DNA of 13,659 bases from Chloroflexota bacterium (lineage in GTDB: Bacteria; Chloroflexota; Dehalococcoidia; UBA6926; JACQUM01), in contig JACQUM010000144.1 of assembly GCA_016210295.1 (NCBI GenBank), positions 1-13,659 on the forward strand. The letters are read 5' to 3'. Positions within the stretch are counted from its first letter, which is position 1. The number at the start of each line of letters is the position of its first letter. The notes under the pieces were generated by a model. The model saw nothing but the letters and a program-made list of their open reading frames with translations. It searched no databases and was not told the DNA's origin. Positions 1 through 7,786 of the stretch are shown here, piece by piece. The position numbers and the translations under genes were made by a program.

Positions 1-315
1 ATCCTGGACGAGCCCACCACCGGCCTCTCCTTCCCCGATTGCGACGCCTTGCTGCGGGTGCTGCACCGGCTGGTGGAAGCTGGCAATACCGTCATCCTGA
101 TAGAACACCACCTGGACATGGTGAAGAATGCCGATTGGATCATTGACCTGGGGCCGGGCCCCGGCGAGCGGGGTGGCTACATCGTGGCCGAGGGGACGCC
201 GGAGAAGGCGGCCAGGGTCAAGGGGAGCTACACGGGCGACTACCTGAGGTCACTCCTGGGGCTGCAGGCGGAGCCTGTGGCGGCGGTAGGGAAGCGGAGC
301 GAGAGAAAACGGTAG
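1..315 (+). CDS. uvrA: UvrA excinuclease ABC subunit A, C-terminal fragment
   Basis: This is the last 104 codons of UvrA, the damage-recognition ATPase of nucleotide excision repair; the window edge cuts off the rest. The frame is open from base 1. It begins with the Walker B/D-loop ILDEPTTGL of the second ABC ATPase, followed by the H-loop segment IEHHLDMVKNADWIIDLGPG and the GGYIVAEGTPE stretch, all typical of the UvrA C-terminus. The stop TAG is at 313-315. The residue after TTGL is Ser, where many UvrA proteins have His. A short basic tail (GKRSERKR) ends the protein. The next gene starts 7 nt downstream on the same strand, so transcription may read through, although no functional link is expected. 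Assignment is secure; only the C-terminal tenth or so of the protein is visible. Confidence 0.95.
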   Translation: MLDEPTTGLSFPDCDALLRVLHRLVEAGNTVILIEHHLDMVKNADWIIDLGPGPGERGGYIVAEGTPEKAARVKGSYTGDYLRSLLGLQAEPVAAVGKRSERKR

Positions 316-322
316 CCTTCCC

Positions 323-1285
323 ATGCAAGGACAACCGACTCAGGCAGCCACGGCACACGGATATCGTCTCGAGGACCGCCCCTGTAACCTCTGTGGTGGC
401 ATCCGTTTCCAGCGGATGGGGAGGCGAGGGAACAGGGGCTACAGAGAGAGGGCCAAGGCAGACTTGACAGTTGCCATCGTTCGTTGTCGGGATTGCGGCC
501 TCATATTCCCCCATCCCTTCCCGATCCCGCTTCCAGAGCGGCTGCGCGAGCAATACAATGCCAGGTATTTCGATTCCAGCCGTCTTGAGGCAGGACGCCT
601 CGCGGGGGTTTCTTTTCGCTTGAATGCGGTGAGAGAGCTGCTGGGTGGAACGGGAAAGCTCTTAGAGGTAGGGTGTGGGGAAGGTGCCACTCTCTTACGA
701 GCGCGGGAAGCCGGTTGGGAGGTAACCGGCACGGAGATTGCGCCTGACCTCGTGGGGCATGTACGCGACCGTTTGGGCCTCGACTGCAAGCTGGGGACTC
801 TGGCCGGACTGGGGTTCCCTTCTGATTCCTTTGATGCTGTGCTGATCAACCAGGTTCTGGAGCATGTGGAGGATCCGAAGAGCGAGTTAAGAGAGATTCA
901 CCGTATCCTCAAACCGAAGGGGGTCGTCGTGATCGGTGTCCCGAACGCCGAGGCGTTGCCCTATCGCCTGGCGAACCTGTACCTCCGGTTTCGAGGGTCA
1001 GACTGGGTCACCAGCAGTATGTCCCCTGTTAATGCCCCCTACCATGTCTACGGTTTCTCTCGCCAGACGCTGGGCCGTTACTTGCACGATACAGCCTTCG
1101 TTCTCTATCGTCAGTGGACCAGCACTGGACGCCCCGACTTCCCTTCGGGGCGGGGGGGCTTTCTCTCTATGATGGAGGTTTCGTTTAATCGCTTGGCGTA
1201 TTGGATGGCTGACAAGATAGGCCAGGGAACGAACGTTTGGTTAGTTGCCCGCAAAGAGCCTAGAGTGTCAACAAGGTCACCTTAG
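323..1285 (+). CDS. Class I SAM-dependent methyltransferase with N-terminal Cys4 metal-site motif
   Basis: A 320-residue protein. The N-terminus carries CNLC (C21, C24) and CRDC (C55, C58), a probable zinc-ribbon as found in front of many methyltransferases that act on sugars or small molecules. A class I Rossmann methyltransferase domain follows: motif I LLEVGCGEG (114-122), an acidic residue at the end of strand 2 (E139), and INQVLEHVEDP (176-186), then a C-terminal region with YHVYGFS. The substrate cannot be read from the sequence. The ATG at 323 is 7 nt after the uvrA stop and has no strong Shine-Dalgarno; later starts would lose the cysteine motif. Four TTA leucine codons and many A/T third positions set it apart from its GC-rich neighbours, which could mean recent acquisition. 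Family is secure; function is unknown. Confidence 0.88.
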   Translation: MQGQPTQAATAHGYRLEDRPCNLCGGIRFQRMGRRGNRGYRERAKADLTVAIVRCRDCGLIFPHPFPIPLPERLREQYNARYFDSSRLEAGRLAGVSFRLNAVRELLGGTGKLLEVGCGEGATLLRAREAGWEVTGTEIAPDLVGHVRDRLGLDCKLGTLAGLGFPSDSFDAVLINQVLEHVEDPKSELREIHRILKPKGVVVIGVPNAEALPYRLANLYLRFRGSDWVTSSMSPVNAPYHVYGFSRQTLGRYLHDTAFVLYRQWTSTGRPDFPSGRGGFLSMMEVSFNRLAYWMADKIGQGTNVWLVARKEPRVSTRSP

Positions 1286-1295
1286 GGAACGTCCT

Positions 1296-2033
1296 TTGTA
1301 CGAAAGCCAAGCCGGAAGAGGAAACGTCCGTAGGAAGCCCTTCGTCTCGGACTCCTACGTTCTCACGGACAACAGGCTCGTCTACGACTGGAAGGTCCCT
1401 TTGACCCTTCCCCCGGGCCGCGGAGTGTGCTTGGACGTGGGGGCGGGGTGGGGCCGCCTTCGGGGAAGGATCGAGGCCCTGGGCTATACATGGGTGGGAT
1501 TGGACATCCTCCATGACAGCGAGTTGACCTGCATGGGAGACGCCGAGCGTCTGCCCTTCAAGGACTGCTGCTTCGACGCCGTCTATATGAACGAGGCCTT
1601 GGAGCATTTCGCAGACCCGTGGGCCGCCGTCGCGGAGGCGCGTCGCGTGACGAAGCCGGGAGGCCTGTTCGGGGGGAGCGTCGCCTTTCTCACGCGGTTT
1701 CACGACAGCTATTTCCATTTCACCCACTGGGGCCTGGAGCAGCTCCTCGAGTCGCGCGGCTTTCGCCTGGTCAGCATCCGGCCCGGACCGAGCATGTTCG
1801 TCACGCTGACCCACAGCCTTCTGGACGAAGGCTCGGGTCTGGGGCTGGCTCCCATAATAGCCACATGGCTCTTCCGGCCCCTGGTTGCCACCCTCTACGG
1901 CGTGGCGAAGCTCTATACTCTTGTGAGATATGGACGCTCTTCGGAGAGCTATCAGCGGGTGAAGGCGTTCTACAGCAAGGCCCCGCTGATGTTTGCTGGC
2001 GACATCTTGTGGCTGGCGAAGAAGGAGCAGTAG
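1296..2033 (+). CDS. Class I SAM-dependent methyltransferase (Methyltransf_11-like)
   Basis: About 245 residues from a TTG at 1296. That start is preceded by AGGGAA (1284-1289) and lies just after the stop of the upstream methyltransferase (1283-1285). An upstream in-frame TTG at 1245 lies inside the previous gene and has less support. The core shows motif I CLDVGAGWGRL, the strand-2 acidic motif GLDI, GDAERLPFKD, and YMNEALEHFADPWAAV before a KPGG turn, the usual order in Methyltransf_11-type enzymes. The C-terminal third has a hydrophobic stretch (LAPIIATWLFRPLVATLYGV) that might touch a membrane or a lipid substrate. It shares no clear similarity outside the common fold with the methyltransferase before it, so the pair is probably not a recent duplication. 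Substrate unknown. Confidence 0.87.
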   Translation: MYESQAGRGNVRRKPFVSDSYVLTDNRLVYDWKVPLTLPPGRGVCLDVGAGWGRLRGRIEALGYTWVGLDILHDSELTCMGDAERLPFKDCCFDAVYMNEALEHFADPWAAVAEARRVTKPGGLFGGSVAFLTRFHDSYFHFTHWGLEQLLESRGFRLVSIRPGPSMFVTLTHSLLDEGSGLGLAPIIATWLFRPLVATLYGVAKLYTLVRYGRSSESYQRVKAFYSKAPLMFAGDILWLAKKEQ

Positions 2034-2088
2034 CCACGGGCCGTCACAGAGCCGGTGTGGTTTCTTGACAGGGTGAAAGGAGGGCCTC

Positions 2089-2802
2089 ATGCTTCTCGGC
2101 GACGTGGTAATGATTCTCATCCCCGTGCTCATTCTCCTGCTCGTGATCGCCGCGGTGGGAGCGACGGTCTATGTGCTCCTCCGCCTGCGGACGGGGGAGC
2201 GGGTTTCGATCCCTCTGGGCTTCCTGCTCCGCGTCTACCTCTACGTGGCCTCGCTAGTAAGCCTGCTCGTCTTTGTCGTCAGTCTCTCGGCCCTCCTGAA
2301 CGTGGGCTTCAGCCATCTCTATGGCCGCGATTTCAGCTACTATGGCCCGGTTGTCCAACGTTCCGTTGAGCCCGTCGACGGGAAGGCGGGAGAGCGCCCA
2401 AGCCAGCAGACGCTGGAGGAGCAGCGTGTCCAGCGGGAGCGGGAGCTAGCCCGGAACTACCGGGAAGGGCTGCTCAACGGGACTGTGGGCGCGGCGCTGG
2501 GTGGCCTTTTCTTCCTGGCCCACTGGATCGGCCGGCGTGTTCTGGAACCGGAGGAGGAGCGCCAAGGCGGCTTCTTGAACCGGACATACATCTTCCTTCT
2601 CCTCGCCATCTTCGGCATCGGGACAATCGTGGCGCTGCCCTCCGCCCTGGTGAGCTCCCTGAACTTCATCCTCGTTCCGCCGGAGGAGACAGAGTTCCGG
2701 CAGCCGCCCGGTCCGGCCCTCGCCGTCGGGCTGGTCTTCGTCCCCTTCTGGCTCTACTATCTGGTGACCGTTCTCCGGCAGGTGCGGCGCAAGGAGGCCT
2801 AA
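2089..2802 (+). CDS. Five-helix integral membrane protein, possibly DUF5671-like
   Basis: A 237-residue protein with about five predicted membrane helices: roughly 6-31, 46-71, 125-146, 165-192 and 208-230. A charged, Glu/Arg/Gln-rich loop of about 45 residues separates helices 2 and 3 (SQQTLEEQRVQRERELARN). The paired-helix layout with the LRVYLYVASLVSLLVFV segment recalls DUF5671-type membrane proteins, an identification from memory only. The ATG at 2089 follows a strong Shine-Dalgarno, AAAGGAGGG, at 2076-2084. The stop TAA (2800-2802) overlaps the stop of the convergent lipoprotein gene. Nothing indicates an enzymatic role; no catalytic motif is visible. Confidence 0.8.
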   Translation: MLLGDVVMILIPVLILLLVIAAVGATVYVLLRLRTGERVSIPLGFLLRVYLYVASLVSLLVFVVSLSALLNVGFSHLYGRDFSYYGPVVQRSVEPVDGKAGERPSQQTLEEQRVQRERELARNYREGLLNGTVGAALGGLFFLAHWIGRRVLEPEEERQGGFLNRTYIFLLLAIFGIGTIVALPSALVSSLNFILVPPEETEFRQPPGPALAVGLVFVPFWLYYLVTVLRQVRRKEA

Positions 2803-3824
2803 CGGGCGGGAGGGATGCTGTATTGATGGAGGAGCTGGTCTAGCTCTGAGGCCACCTGGCGGCGCAGCTTGCTCGCCTCGGCCACGACGTCGGCGTAGCG
2901 GACGAAGTGGCTCTCATCGTAAGGCTGCCACTGGTCTCGCAGTGCCTCCAGAGCCCGGCCCTCCGTGGTGACCGCCTCCATAAGACGCTCCGCTAGCGGC
3001 CGGACCGTTGCGGGACGAGAGATGGCGAAGACGGCAGCGGACACGCCCTGAAACTCGGCTGCGAACCCTTTGATGGCCTCGTGGACGGCTTCGGCCTCGC
3101 AGTCCCCGTCGCGCTGACGCCAGGCGTCGTACTTCTGGTGGAAGGACTCCCATAGGGAGCCCAGCTCCTTGACCTGATCTCTCAACTCCATCAGCTTCGG
3201 AAGGCCGGCCGTGGGGGTGACCTTTTCGTCTGCTTGGGCGATGAGTCCACCGAGGCGGGCCGTGGCTTGCTGGCGCAGCGGCACCGCCGCTACCCGGGAG
3301 TCCTCGTAGCCTTGAAATGCGGTAGAGGAGCCTGGGCTCCAGGTGTCCCGCAGCATTCGAAGCCCCCGCTCTTCCTGGGCCACTGCATCGGCCAGCAGCT
3401 TCCCCACCTCGGCGGTGTCGCTGGGGAGCTCTAGCCCGGCAACGCGCTCCACCAGGGGCTGGAACTCTGTCACCCATGCCCGAAGGTCCGCTCGGCGGTC
3501 CCGCTCAGAGCAGTCCGTTAGCTTTTGGCGCCAAGTCAGGTAGGCTCTATAAAGTGAGTCCCATTGCTGATTGACGCGTCGGTAGGCCTGGTCGAAGCCC
3601 ACAATAACGGGGCGGACCTGCTCTCTCACCTCGGCTGGAATCGGCGTTGGGGTTGGTGACGGACGGGGAGCTACTGTGGGCGTTGGCGAAGCTGGGGGAG
3701 GAGAGGTCGGGGTAGGCACCGGCGTGCAAGCCATGAGGATAAGCAACAGGAGAAGCAGGGAGGCTACCATCAATAGCTTGGGGCGAAGGCCGTCTCTTCC
3801 TACGAGCTGTCGGTTGTCGGACAT
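2799..3824 (-). CDS. Lipoprotein with two tandem copies of a ~137-residue helical domain
   Basis: A 341-residue predicted lipoprotein. A signal peptide (about 13-32) ends in the lipobox LMAC with acylated C33, followed by a Pro/Thr/Ser-rich linker (34-63) that would hold the domain away from the membrane. The rest is two copies of one domain that align without gaps at an offset of exactly 137 residues: W88/W225, W98/W235, C105/C242, F121/F258, P134/P271, W162/W299, P164/P301, F170/F307, Y173/Y310. Each copy looks all-helical and holds one cysteine in a DC pair. The ATG follows GGAGG (spacing 4) and directly abuts the stop of the upstream DUF4350-like gene (TAAATG), so the two are co-transcribed. 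Family not recognised; a surface-exposed binding or envelope role is an inference from location. Confidence 0.88.
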   Translation of the reverse strand: MSDNRQLVGRDGLRPKLLMVASLLLLLLILMACTPVPTPTSPPPASPTPTVAPRPSPTPTPIPAEVREQVRPVIVGFDQAYRRVNQQWDSLYRAYLTWRQKLTDCSERDRRADLRAWVTEFQPLVERVAGLELPSDTAEVGKLLADAVAQEERGLRMLRDTWSPGSSTAFQGYEDSRVAAVPLRQQATARLGGLIAQADEKVTPTAGLPKLMELRDQVKELGSLWESFHQKYDAWRQRDGDCEAEAVHEAIKGFAAEFQGVSAAVFAISRPATVRPLAERLMEAVTTEGRALEALRDQWQPYDESHFVRYADVVAEASKLRRQVASELDQLLHQYSIPPAR

Positions 3825-5150
3825 TTATCCTCCAGAAGGGGACTTGGGTCTCGGTGCCAACTGATAGAGGCCGACGTTATCGGCTACCAGTCCCTTTCGG
3901 AACTCGCCCGACTCAATCTGCTGGACTAGGGCTGCCAGGTTGGGAATGGTGTCGGCCAGGACAATGAGGGCTTGGCGGCCATCCCGCACATCGAGATAAA
4001 CGACACCGCTTCCTTCCTTGTCTACTGGCGGAGCAAAGGGGGTCTCGATAGCGGAATCAGTCATGTCGATTCCCCCGGCTCGTAGGAGAGGGCGCACTGG
4101 TGCCAGGTCCTCGTAGAGGCCGATGAAGACGGTGTCTTTCTGGGGCTCCGCCAGCTCCGCCGAGCGCACGTCGCGTTCCGACGAGGCCAGGAGGCTCTTC
4201 ATCCGGGTCGCTTCGGCGAGGGCTTGTCGGCTGGTCATGACGATGTCGACGTCGCCCTTGAAGAAGGAGGGAAACTCGGTGAGGGTGAAGCGGCGGGTGC
4301 TGGTGGTGAGGAAATCGGCTAGGTTCTCGATGAGCCGCCCGTTGCTGGCGCCCCCGCTGTAGGTGGGTAGCATGAAGGTGAAGTCGGAGATGGCCACTAC
4401 CTGGCCGCTGGGGTGACGGACCATGGGCGTCAGGGCCACCTCCCCCTCACGCATGGAGGAACGGGTGCCGGCGTCGGCCAGGATAAGGGGCGCGCTGGAG
4501 CCCGAAATGGAGCTAGCGGTGTAGAGAACTACCGCATCCAGCCCCTGGGTAAGGTCGTCCCGGGCGAAATCGCGGAAGAAGACGTTTCGGTAGTTGGTCT
4601 CGTGCTCCCGGACGTTGTAGAGGTAATCAGTCTCGAAGTTGATGCCGAAGGCTGAGGCAAGGCTGTTCGTCTGATTCGGACGAGTAGGGTCGCTCACCAC
4701 GAGGAGTTTCCCGCCCTGGGCAACAAACTTCTGGACGAGATCGATCTCCCCCGCCTCAAAGGGGAGGAAGGGGAGGACAACGACGTAGCTGTCGGCACGG
4801 CGCAAGGCCGCTTCCAGAGCCGTCCTCCGCTCCTGCGCCGAAGGGATCTTGAGCGCCAGGCGGTCGCCGAAGAAGTCCACCTGATAGCCCCTCTGGGCTA
4901 TGCTTTGCAGGAAGGGCTCCATTTCCCCCTCGAAGAAGAAGTTGAAATGGAGGGTATCCAGCAGCAGGACGCCAGCCCTTTCCTCCACCGGGCCCCGGAT
5001 GGAGGGTGGAGTGGGATAGGTGGGAAGCCGAAGCTCGGAGAGATCGGGGGCCCTGAGGGGAGGAGGCGAATACCACCCTCGGTAGGTGATCAAAAGCTCA
5101 CCTCCCGTGAAGAGCAGGATAACCAAGAGGACGATCCCTAAATTACGCAT
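3825..5150 (-). CDS. Membrane-anchored DUF4350-like / GATase1-like protein
   Basis: A 441-residue protein with an N-terminal signal anchor (about 4-22) and a large extracytoplasmic part. Residues 58-290 show alternating strands and helices: GVLLLDTLHFN, YQVDFFGD, ADSYVVVLPF, then VQKFVAQGGKLLVVSDPTRPN and a late SGQVVAISDFTF. This pattern matches DUF4350 and related class I glutamine-amidotransferase-like folds, which in GldG-type proteins bind rather than cleave. No nucleophilic cysteine appears; the protein has essentially no Cys in this region. The C-terminal third (about 300-430) is less familiar. The stop of the sppA-like gene lies 7 nt upstream, and this gene's own stop touches the lipoprotein start, so it sits in the middle of a three-gene operon. 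Molecular role unknown. Confidence 0.85.
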   Translation of the reverse strand: MRNLGIVLLVILLFTGGELLITYRGWYSPPPLRAPDLSELRLPTYPTPPSIRGPVEERAGVLLLDTLHFNFFFEGEMEPFLQSIAQRGYQVDFFGDRLALKIPSAQERRTALEAALRRADSYVVVLPFLPFEAGEIDLVQKFVAQGGKLLVVSDPTRPNQTNSLASAFGINFETDYLYNVREHETNYRNVFFRDFARDDLTQGLDAVVLYTASSISGSSAPLILADAGTRSSMREGEVALTPMVRHPSGQVVAISDFTFMLPTYSGGASNGRLIENLADFLTTSTRRFTLTEFPSFFKGDVDIVMTSRQALAEATRMKSLLASSERDVRSAELAEPQKDTVFIGLYEDLAPVRPLLRAGGIDMTDSAIETPFAPPVDKEGSGVVYLDVRDGRQALIVLADTIPNLAALVQQIESGEFRKGLVADNVGLYQLAPRPKSPSGG

Positions 5151-5157
5151 AGCTCAT

Positions 5158-6057
5158 CTACGGCGGGACGAAGAGGTAATACACGTAAGGGAACTCTCCG
5201 GCCAGGTCTTCGACCACCAGCTTCTTGCTCGCCGACGCTTCCTCTGCGGGTAGCAAGCCTTTATTCTGATACTTCTTCTCTAGGCTCACCACGTCGTACC
5301 GCCGCAGGCCGGCAAGCTCAGCGGCCTTCCGAACCGCGTCCACCTGGGTGCCCAGCTCGTCCACCAGGCCGAACTGCACCGCCTCGATGCCCAGGTAGAT
5401 GCGGCCGTCTAGTAAGTGCTCACGGTCCAGGCGCAGCTTGCCCTCCCGCTGGGAGAGCACCGCCTCGGCGAACCCCTCTTTCACCAGCTCGAGGATCTTG
5501 AGATAGGTGCGCTGAGACCCTCCGGTGAGCTTGAAAGGCCCCGTGGAGACTTCCCGCTCCTCGGGGCGCAGGTCCCCGGGGAGCCTGAGGATGGCCCCCA
5601 CGTTGCCGACGGAGGAGGAGCCCTTGGCGACGATGTGGTTGGCGGCCACGGACATGAAATAGGCACCGCTCGCAGCCAGCCCGTCCACGACCACCACCAC
5701 CGGCTTCTGCTCTCGGAGGTGGAGGACGTTGGTAAAGATGTCTTCGCTGGCCGAGGCCAAGCCGCCGGGACTGTCCACGCGGATGACGACGGCCTTCACC
5801 TGGGGGTCCTCAGCGGCCAGGCGAAGCTTCGTGCCTATCTGTTGGGCTACGGCTTGGTCTATGACGCCGGTCGGCCCCTCTATGAGCGCCACTTGGGGGA
5901 CCCCTCCGAGGGGGAAGGTGAAGATCAGATAACCCAGGAGAAGCCCGAGGGCGACGAGGGCCACGCGGCTGGCGAGAGCACCTCGAGCAACCTCTCGGAT
6001 GCTAGACCAACCCCAGCTCGACAGCTTCTGGAGCGCGGTAACTCCTCTCTCTGGCAA
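5158..6057 (-). CDS. sppA: SppA-like signal peptide peptidase (S49 family)
   Basis: A 299-residue S49-family serine protease. One membrane anchor (about 31-50) precedes a single protease domain: VDSPGG (94-99), the oxyanion-hole strand; GLAASGAYF with the likely nucleophile S130; and K176 in TGPFK as the candidate general base, the Ser/Lys dyad of SppA. The LVDELG motif near 223-228 is also typical. It would cut remnant signal peptides or membrane proteins on the outer face of the membrane. The length fits the short, single-domain bacterial SppA. The start is a TTG (6057) behind GGTGGAG; no in-frame ATG or GTG lies nearby, so the exact start is uncertain. It heads an operon with the DUF4350-like protein and the duplicated-domain lipoprotein. 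Confidence 0.9.
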   Translation of the reverse strand: MPERGVTALQKLSSWGWSSIREVARGALASRVALVALGLLLGYLIFTFPLGGVPQVALIEGPTGVIDQAVAQQIGTKLRLAAEDPQVKAVVIRVDSPGGLASASEDIFTNVLHLREQKPVVVVVDGLAASGAYFMSVAANHIVAKGSSSVGNVGAILRLPGDLRPEEREVSTGPFKLTGGSQRTYLKILELVKEGFAEAVLSQREGKLRLDREHLLDGRIYLGIEAVQFGLVDELGTQVDAVRKAAELAGLRRYDVVSLEKKYQNKGLLPAEEASASKKLVVEDLAGEFPYVYYLFVPP

Positions 6058-6140
6058 GCTGCTCCACCCCCCGAACCAGGCTCTCGGCGGAACCAGAGGA
6101 CTCTCTGGGAGAAGTGTCCCGGCGAGCGTGCTGTGTGTTC

Positions 6141-6146
6141 AGTATA
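6141..6146 (-). promoter_or_regulatory. Possible -10 element for the sppA operon
   Basis: TATACT on the minus strand, about 84 nt upstream of the sppA start, in a 174-nt intergenic stretch (6058-6231) between guaB3 and sppA. No convincing -35 sits at 16-18 nt, so support is the -10 alone. The leader also contains a 6-bp inverted repeat CCAGAG/CTCTGG (6093-6108). Confidence 0.3.
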
Positions 6147-6231
6147 GCGGGGGCAGATCGTGGCGTGCCGCTATCCGTCGTCAAGGCGCTCCAACCCGGG
6201 CACGGGGCCGACCTCGTGGGTATTCGGGACG

Positions 6232-7374
6232 CTACAGGCCCTGGGCGAACTGGAGTTGCTTCCCCTCGGTCTTGATAGAGGGAGCGACGATCATGGTCGC
6301 TTGCTGCATCTCCCGGATGGTGTAGGCGCCGCACATCCCCATGGCGGTGCGCAAGGCGCCGATGAGGTTCTCCGTGCCGTCGGTGACGGAGGTGGGGCCG
6401 AAGAGGATCCTCTCCAGGGGGGCCTGGCGGCCCACCTTCACCCGGGTGCCCCGTGGGAGGGCAGGGTGGGGGTTGGCCATGCCCCAGTGGTACCCGCCGC
6501 CGGGGGCCTCCTCGGCGCTGGCGAGCATGGAGCCGAGCATGACCGCATCGGCGCCTGCGACGATGGCCTTGCAGAGGTCTCCACCCGATCGGATGCCCCC
6601 ATCGGTGATGATGGGGACGTACCGTCCGCTCCGGCGCAGGTATTCCTCTCGGGCCGCCGCGCAGTCCATGGTCGCCGTCACCTGGGGGACACCTATGCCG
6701 AGGACCTCTCGGCTGGTGCAGGCGGAGCCTGGCCCAACACCTACCAGGATTCCTTGGACGCCCGTCTCCATCAGCTCCAGGGTGGTGGAGTAGGTCACGG
6801 TATTGCCCACGACCACGGGGATGTGGAGCTGCTGGACAAGCTCGTTGAAGCGAAGGCCTCGCGCGCTTTTTGACTCGTGGTGAGCGGTCGTCACCGTGGA
6901 CTGGCAGACATAGAAATCGGCACCGGCCTCGGCGGCCAGCGGGGCCAAGCGCTTTGTATTCGCCGGGGTGGCCGAGACTGCGACGATGGCCCCTAGCTCT
7001 TTCATCTTTCCGATGACCCGTCCAACCAGCTCCTCCCGGATAGACGCGGAGTAGACTCTCTGGAGGATGGGGGTAACCTTGTCCTTCGGTGCCTGGATGA
7101 TCTCTTGGAGAACGCCGGCCGGGTCCCCGTGGCGGGTGTGGACTCCTTCCAGGTTCAAGACGGCCAGTCCGCCATGCCGCGTAAAGGCGGTGGCGAAGGT
7201 CGGGTCCACCACGGCGTCCATGGCCGAAGCCATGATGGGGATACTAAGGGTACGCTCTCCGAGGTGGAAGGTGACGTCGGTCTGGTCGGGGTTGATGGTC
7301 GTGTCGCCAGGGACGATGGCAACCTCTTCAAAGCCGTACGCCTGACGCATGGCCTTGGTGAAGAATGACTCCAC
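6232..7374 (-). CDS. guaB3: GuaB3-family IMP dehydrogenase-like protein (no CBS domains)
   Basis: A 380-residue TIM-barrel protein of the IMPDH/GMP reductase superfamily. The active-site loop GPGSACTSR (214-222) carries the catalytic cysteine C219; DGGIRSGGD (258-266) and GADAVMLGSMLA form the phosphate-binding part. The paired CBS domains of classical GuaB are missing, and the length matches the GuaB3 family seen in actinobacteria, cyanobacteria and Chloroflexota. Classical IMPDH oxidises IMP to XMP with NAD+ in guanine synthesis; at least one cyanobacterial GuaB3 has been reported active, but activity here is inferred. The GTG start (7374) follows GGGAGGAG at a suitable distance, and a good promoter lies just upstream, so it is probably transcribed alone. 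A canonical GuaB may exist elsewhere in the genome. Confidence 0.92.
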   Translation of the reverse strand: MESFFTKAMRQAYGFEEVAIVPGDTTINPDQTDVTFHLGERTLSIPIMASAMDAVVDPTFATAFTRHGGLAVLNLEGVHTRHGDPAGVLQEIIQAPKDKVTPILQRVYSASIREELVGRVIGKMKELGAIVAVSATPANTKRLAPLAAEAGADFYVCQSTVTTAHHESKSARGLRFNELVQQLHIPVVVGNTVTYSTTLELMETGVQGILVGVGPGSACTSREVLGIGVPQVTATMDCAAAREEYLRRSGRYVPIITDGGIRSGGDLCKAIVAGADAVMLGSMLASAEEAPGGGYHWGMANPHPALPRGTRVKVGRQAPLERILFGPTSVTDGTENLIGALRTAMGMCGAYTIREMQQATMIVAPSIKTEGKQLQFAQGL

Positions 7375-7396
7375 AGCTCCTCCCGCGCTTTCTTTC

Positions 7397-7426
7397 AGTG
7401 TACCAAGAGTTCGCAGGGGGAATCAA
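7397..7426 (-). promoter_or_regulatory. Promoter of guaB3
   Basis: On the minus strand, TTGATT (7426-7421) and TACACT (7402-7397) are separated by 18 nt. The -10 is preceded by TGG, giving an extended -10. Transcription would start near 7390, leaving a leader of about 16 nt that just contains the ribosome binding site. Confidence 0.5.
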
Positions 7427-7574
7427 GTCTTTGAGATAGGAGCGCAGGCTGAGGTCCTGCAGTCATTCAAGTCATTCTCGGGTCGAAAAGCGTTGGCAAA
7501 CTGGTCGCAAGCGCTGTTGGGCGATCCCGAGGCACCTGCGTTCCTGGTTGGAAGGTGGAAACAAGCGGCATAAC

Positions 7575-7649
7575 TGGAGCCAGCGAAGGGATTTGAACCC
7601 TTGGCCTGCGGTTTACGAAACCGCTGCTCTGCCGCTGAGCTACGCTGGC
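7575..7649 (-). tRNA. trnT: tRNA-Thr (anticodon CGT)
   Basis: A full cloverleaf on the minus strand: acceptor GCCAGCG/CGCTGGC, D-arm GCTC/GAGC, anticodon stem GCGGT/ACCGC with loop TTCGTAA (anticodon CGT, reads ACG), 5-nt variable loop, and T-arm AAGGG/CCCTT with loop TTCAAAT. All stems pair perfectly. Discriminator base T is followed by an encoded CCA (7577-7575). It lies between guaB3 and the divergent response regulator. No integration junction was seen at its 3' end. Confidence 0.97.
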
Positions 7650-7659
7650 CCGACGTTCG

Positions 7660-7691
7660 ATTGTAGCACGACCAGGGATACGCCCAGTCTA
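7660..7691 (-). promoter_or_regulatory. Promoter of tRNA-Thr
   Basis: On the minus strand, TGC-TACAAT (7668-7660) makes an extended -10 about 10 nt upstream of the tRNA 5' end. A weak -35, TAGACT (7691-7686), lies 20 nt further up, which is tolerable with an extended -10. Confidence 0.5.
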
Positions 7692-7757
7692 CCGAATACC
7701 CGTTACCATTTTGCCGCGTCTGGGGAAGGCTGCCCCCTGGTTCCACCGCTCACAATG

Positions 7758-7786
7758 TTGACGGACTCCTTCCATCCCGTTAGAGT
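7758..7786 (+). promoter_or_regulatory. Promoter of the response regulator gene
   Basis: TTGACG (7758-7763) and TAGAGT (7781-7786) are separated by exactly 17 nt, upstream of and facing the response regulator. The transcript would begin near 7793, giving a leader of about 93 nt if translation starts at 7886. Confidence 0.45.

Noticed and set aside
2064..2069. TTGACA upstream of the membrane protein gene
   Set aside because: Only 19 nt separate it from the start codon, leaving no room for a -10 and transcript start ahead of the ribosome site.
6093..6108. CCAGAG/CTCTGG hairpin in the sppA leader
   Set aside because: Six base pairs and no T-tract on either strand; too weak to call a terminator or riboswitch.
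5416..6873. Plus-strand frames of about 240 codons opposite sppA and guaB3
   Set aside because: Antisense shadows of well-supported minus-strand genes.
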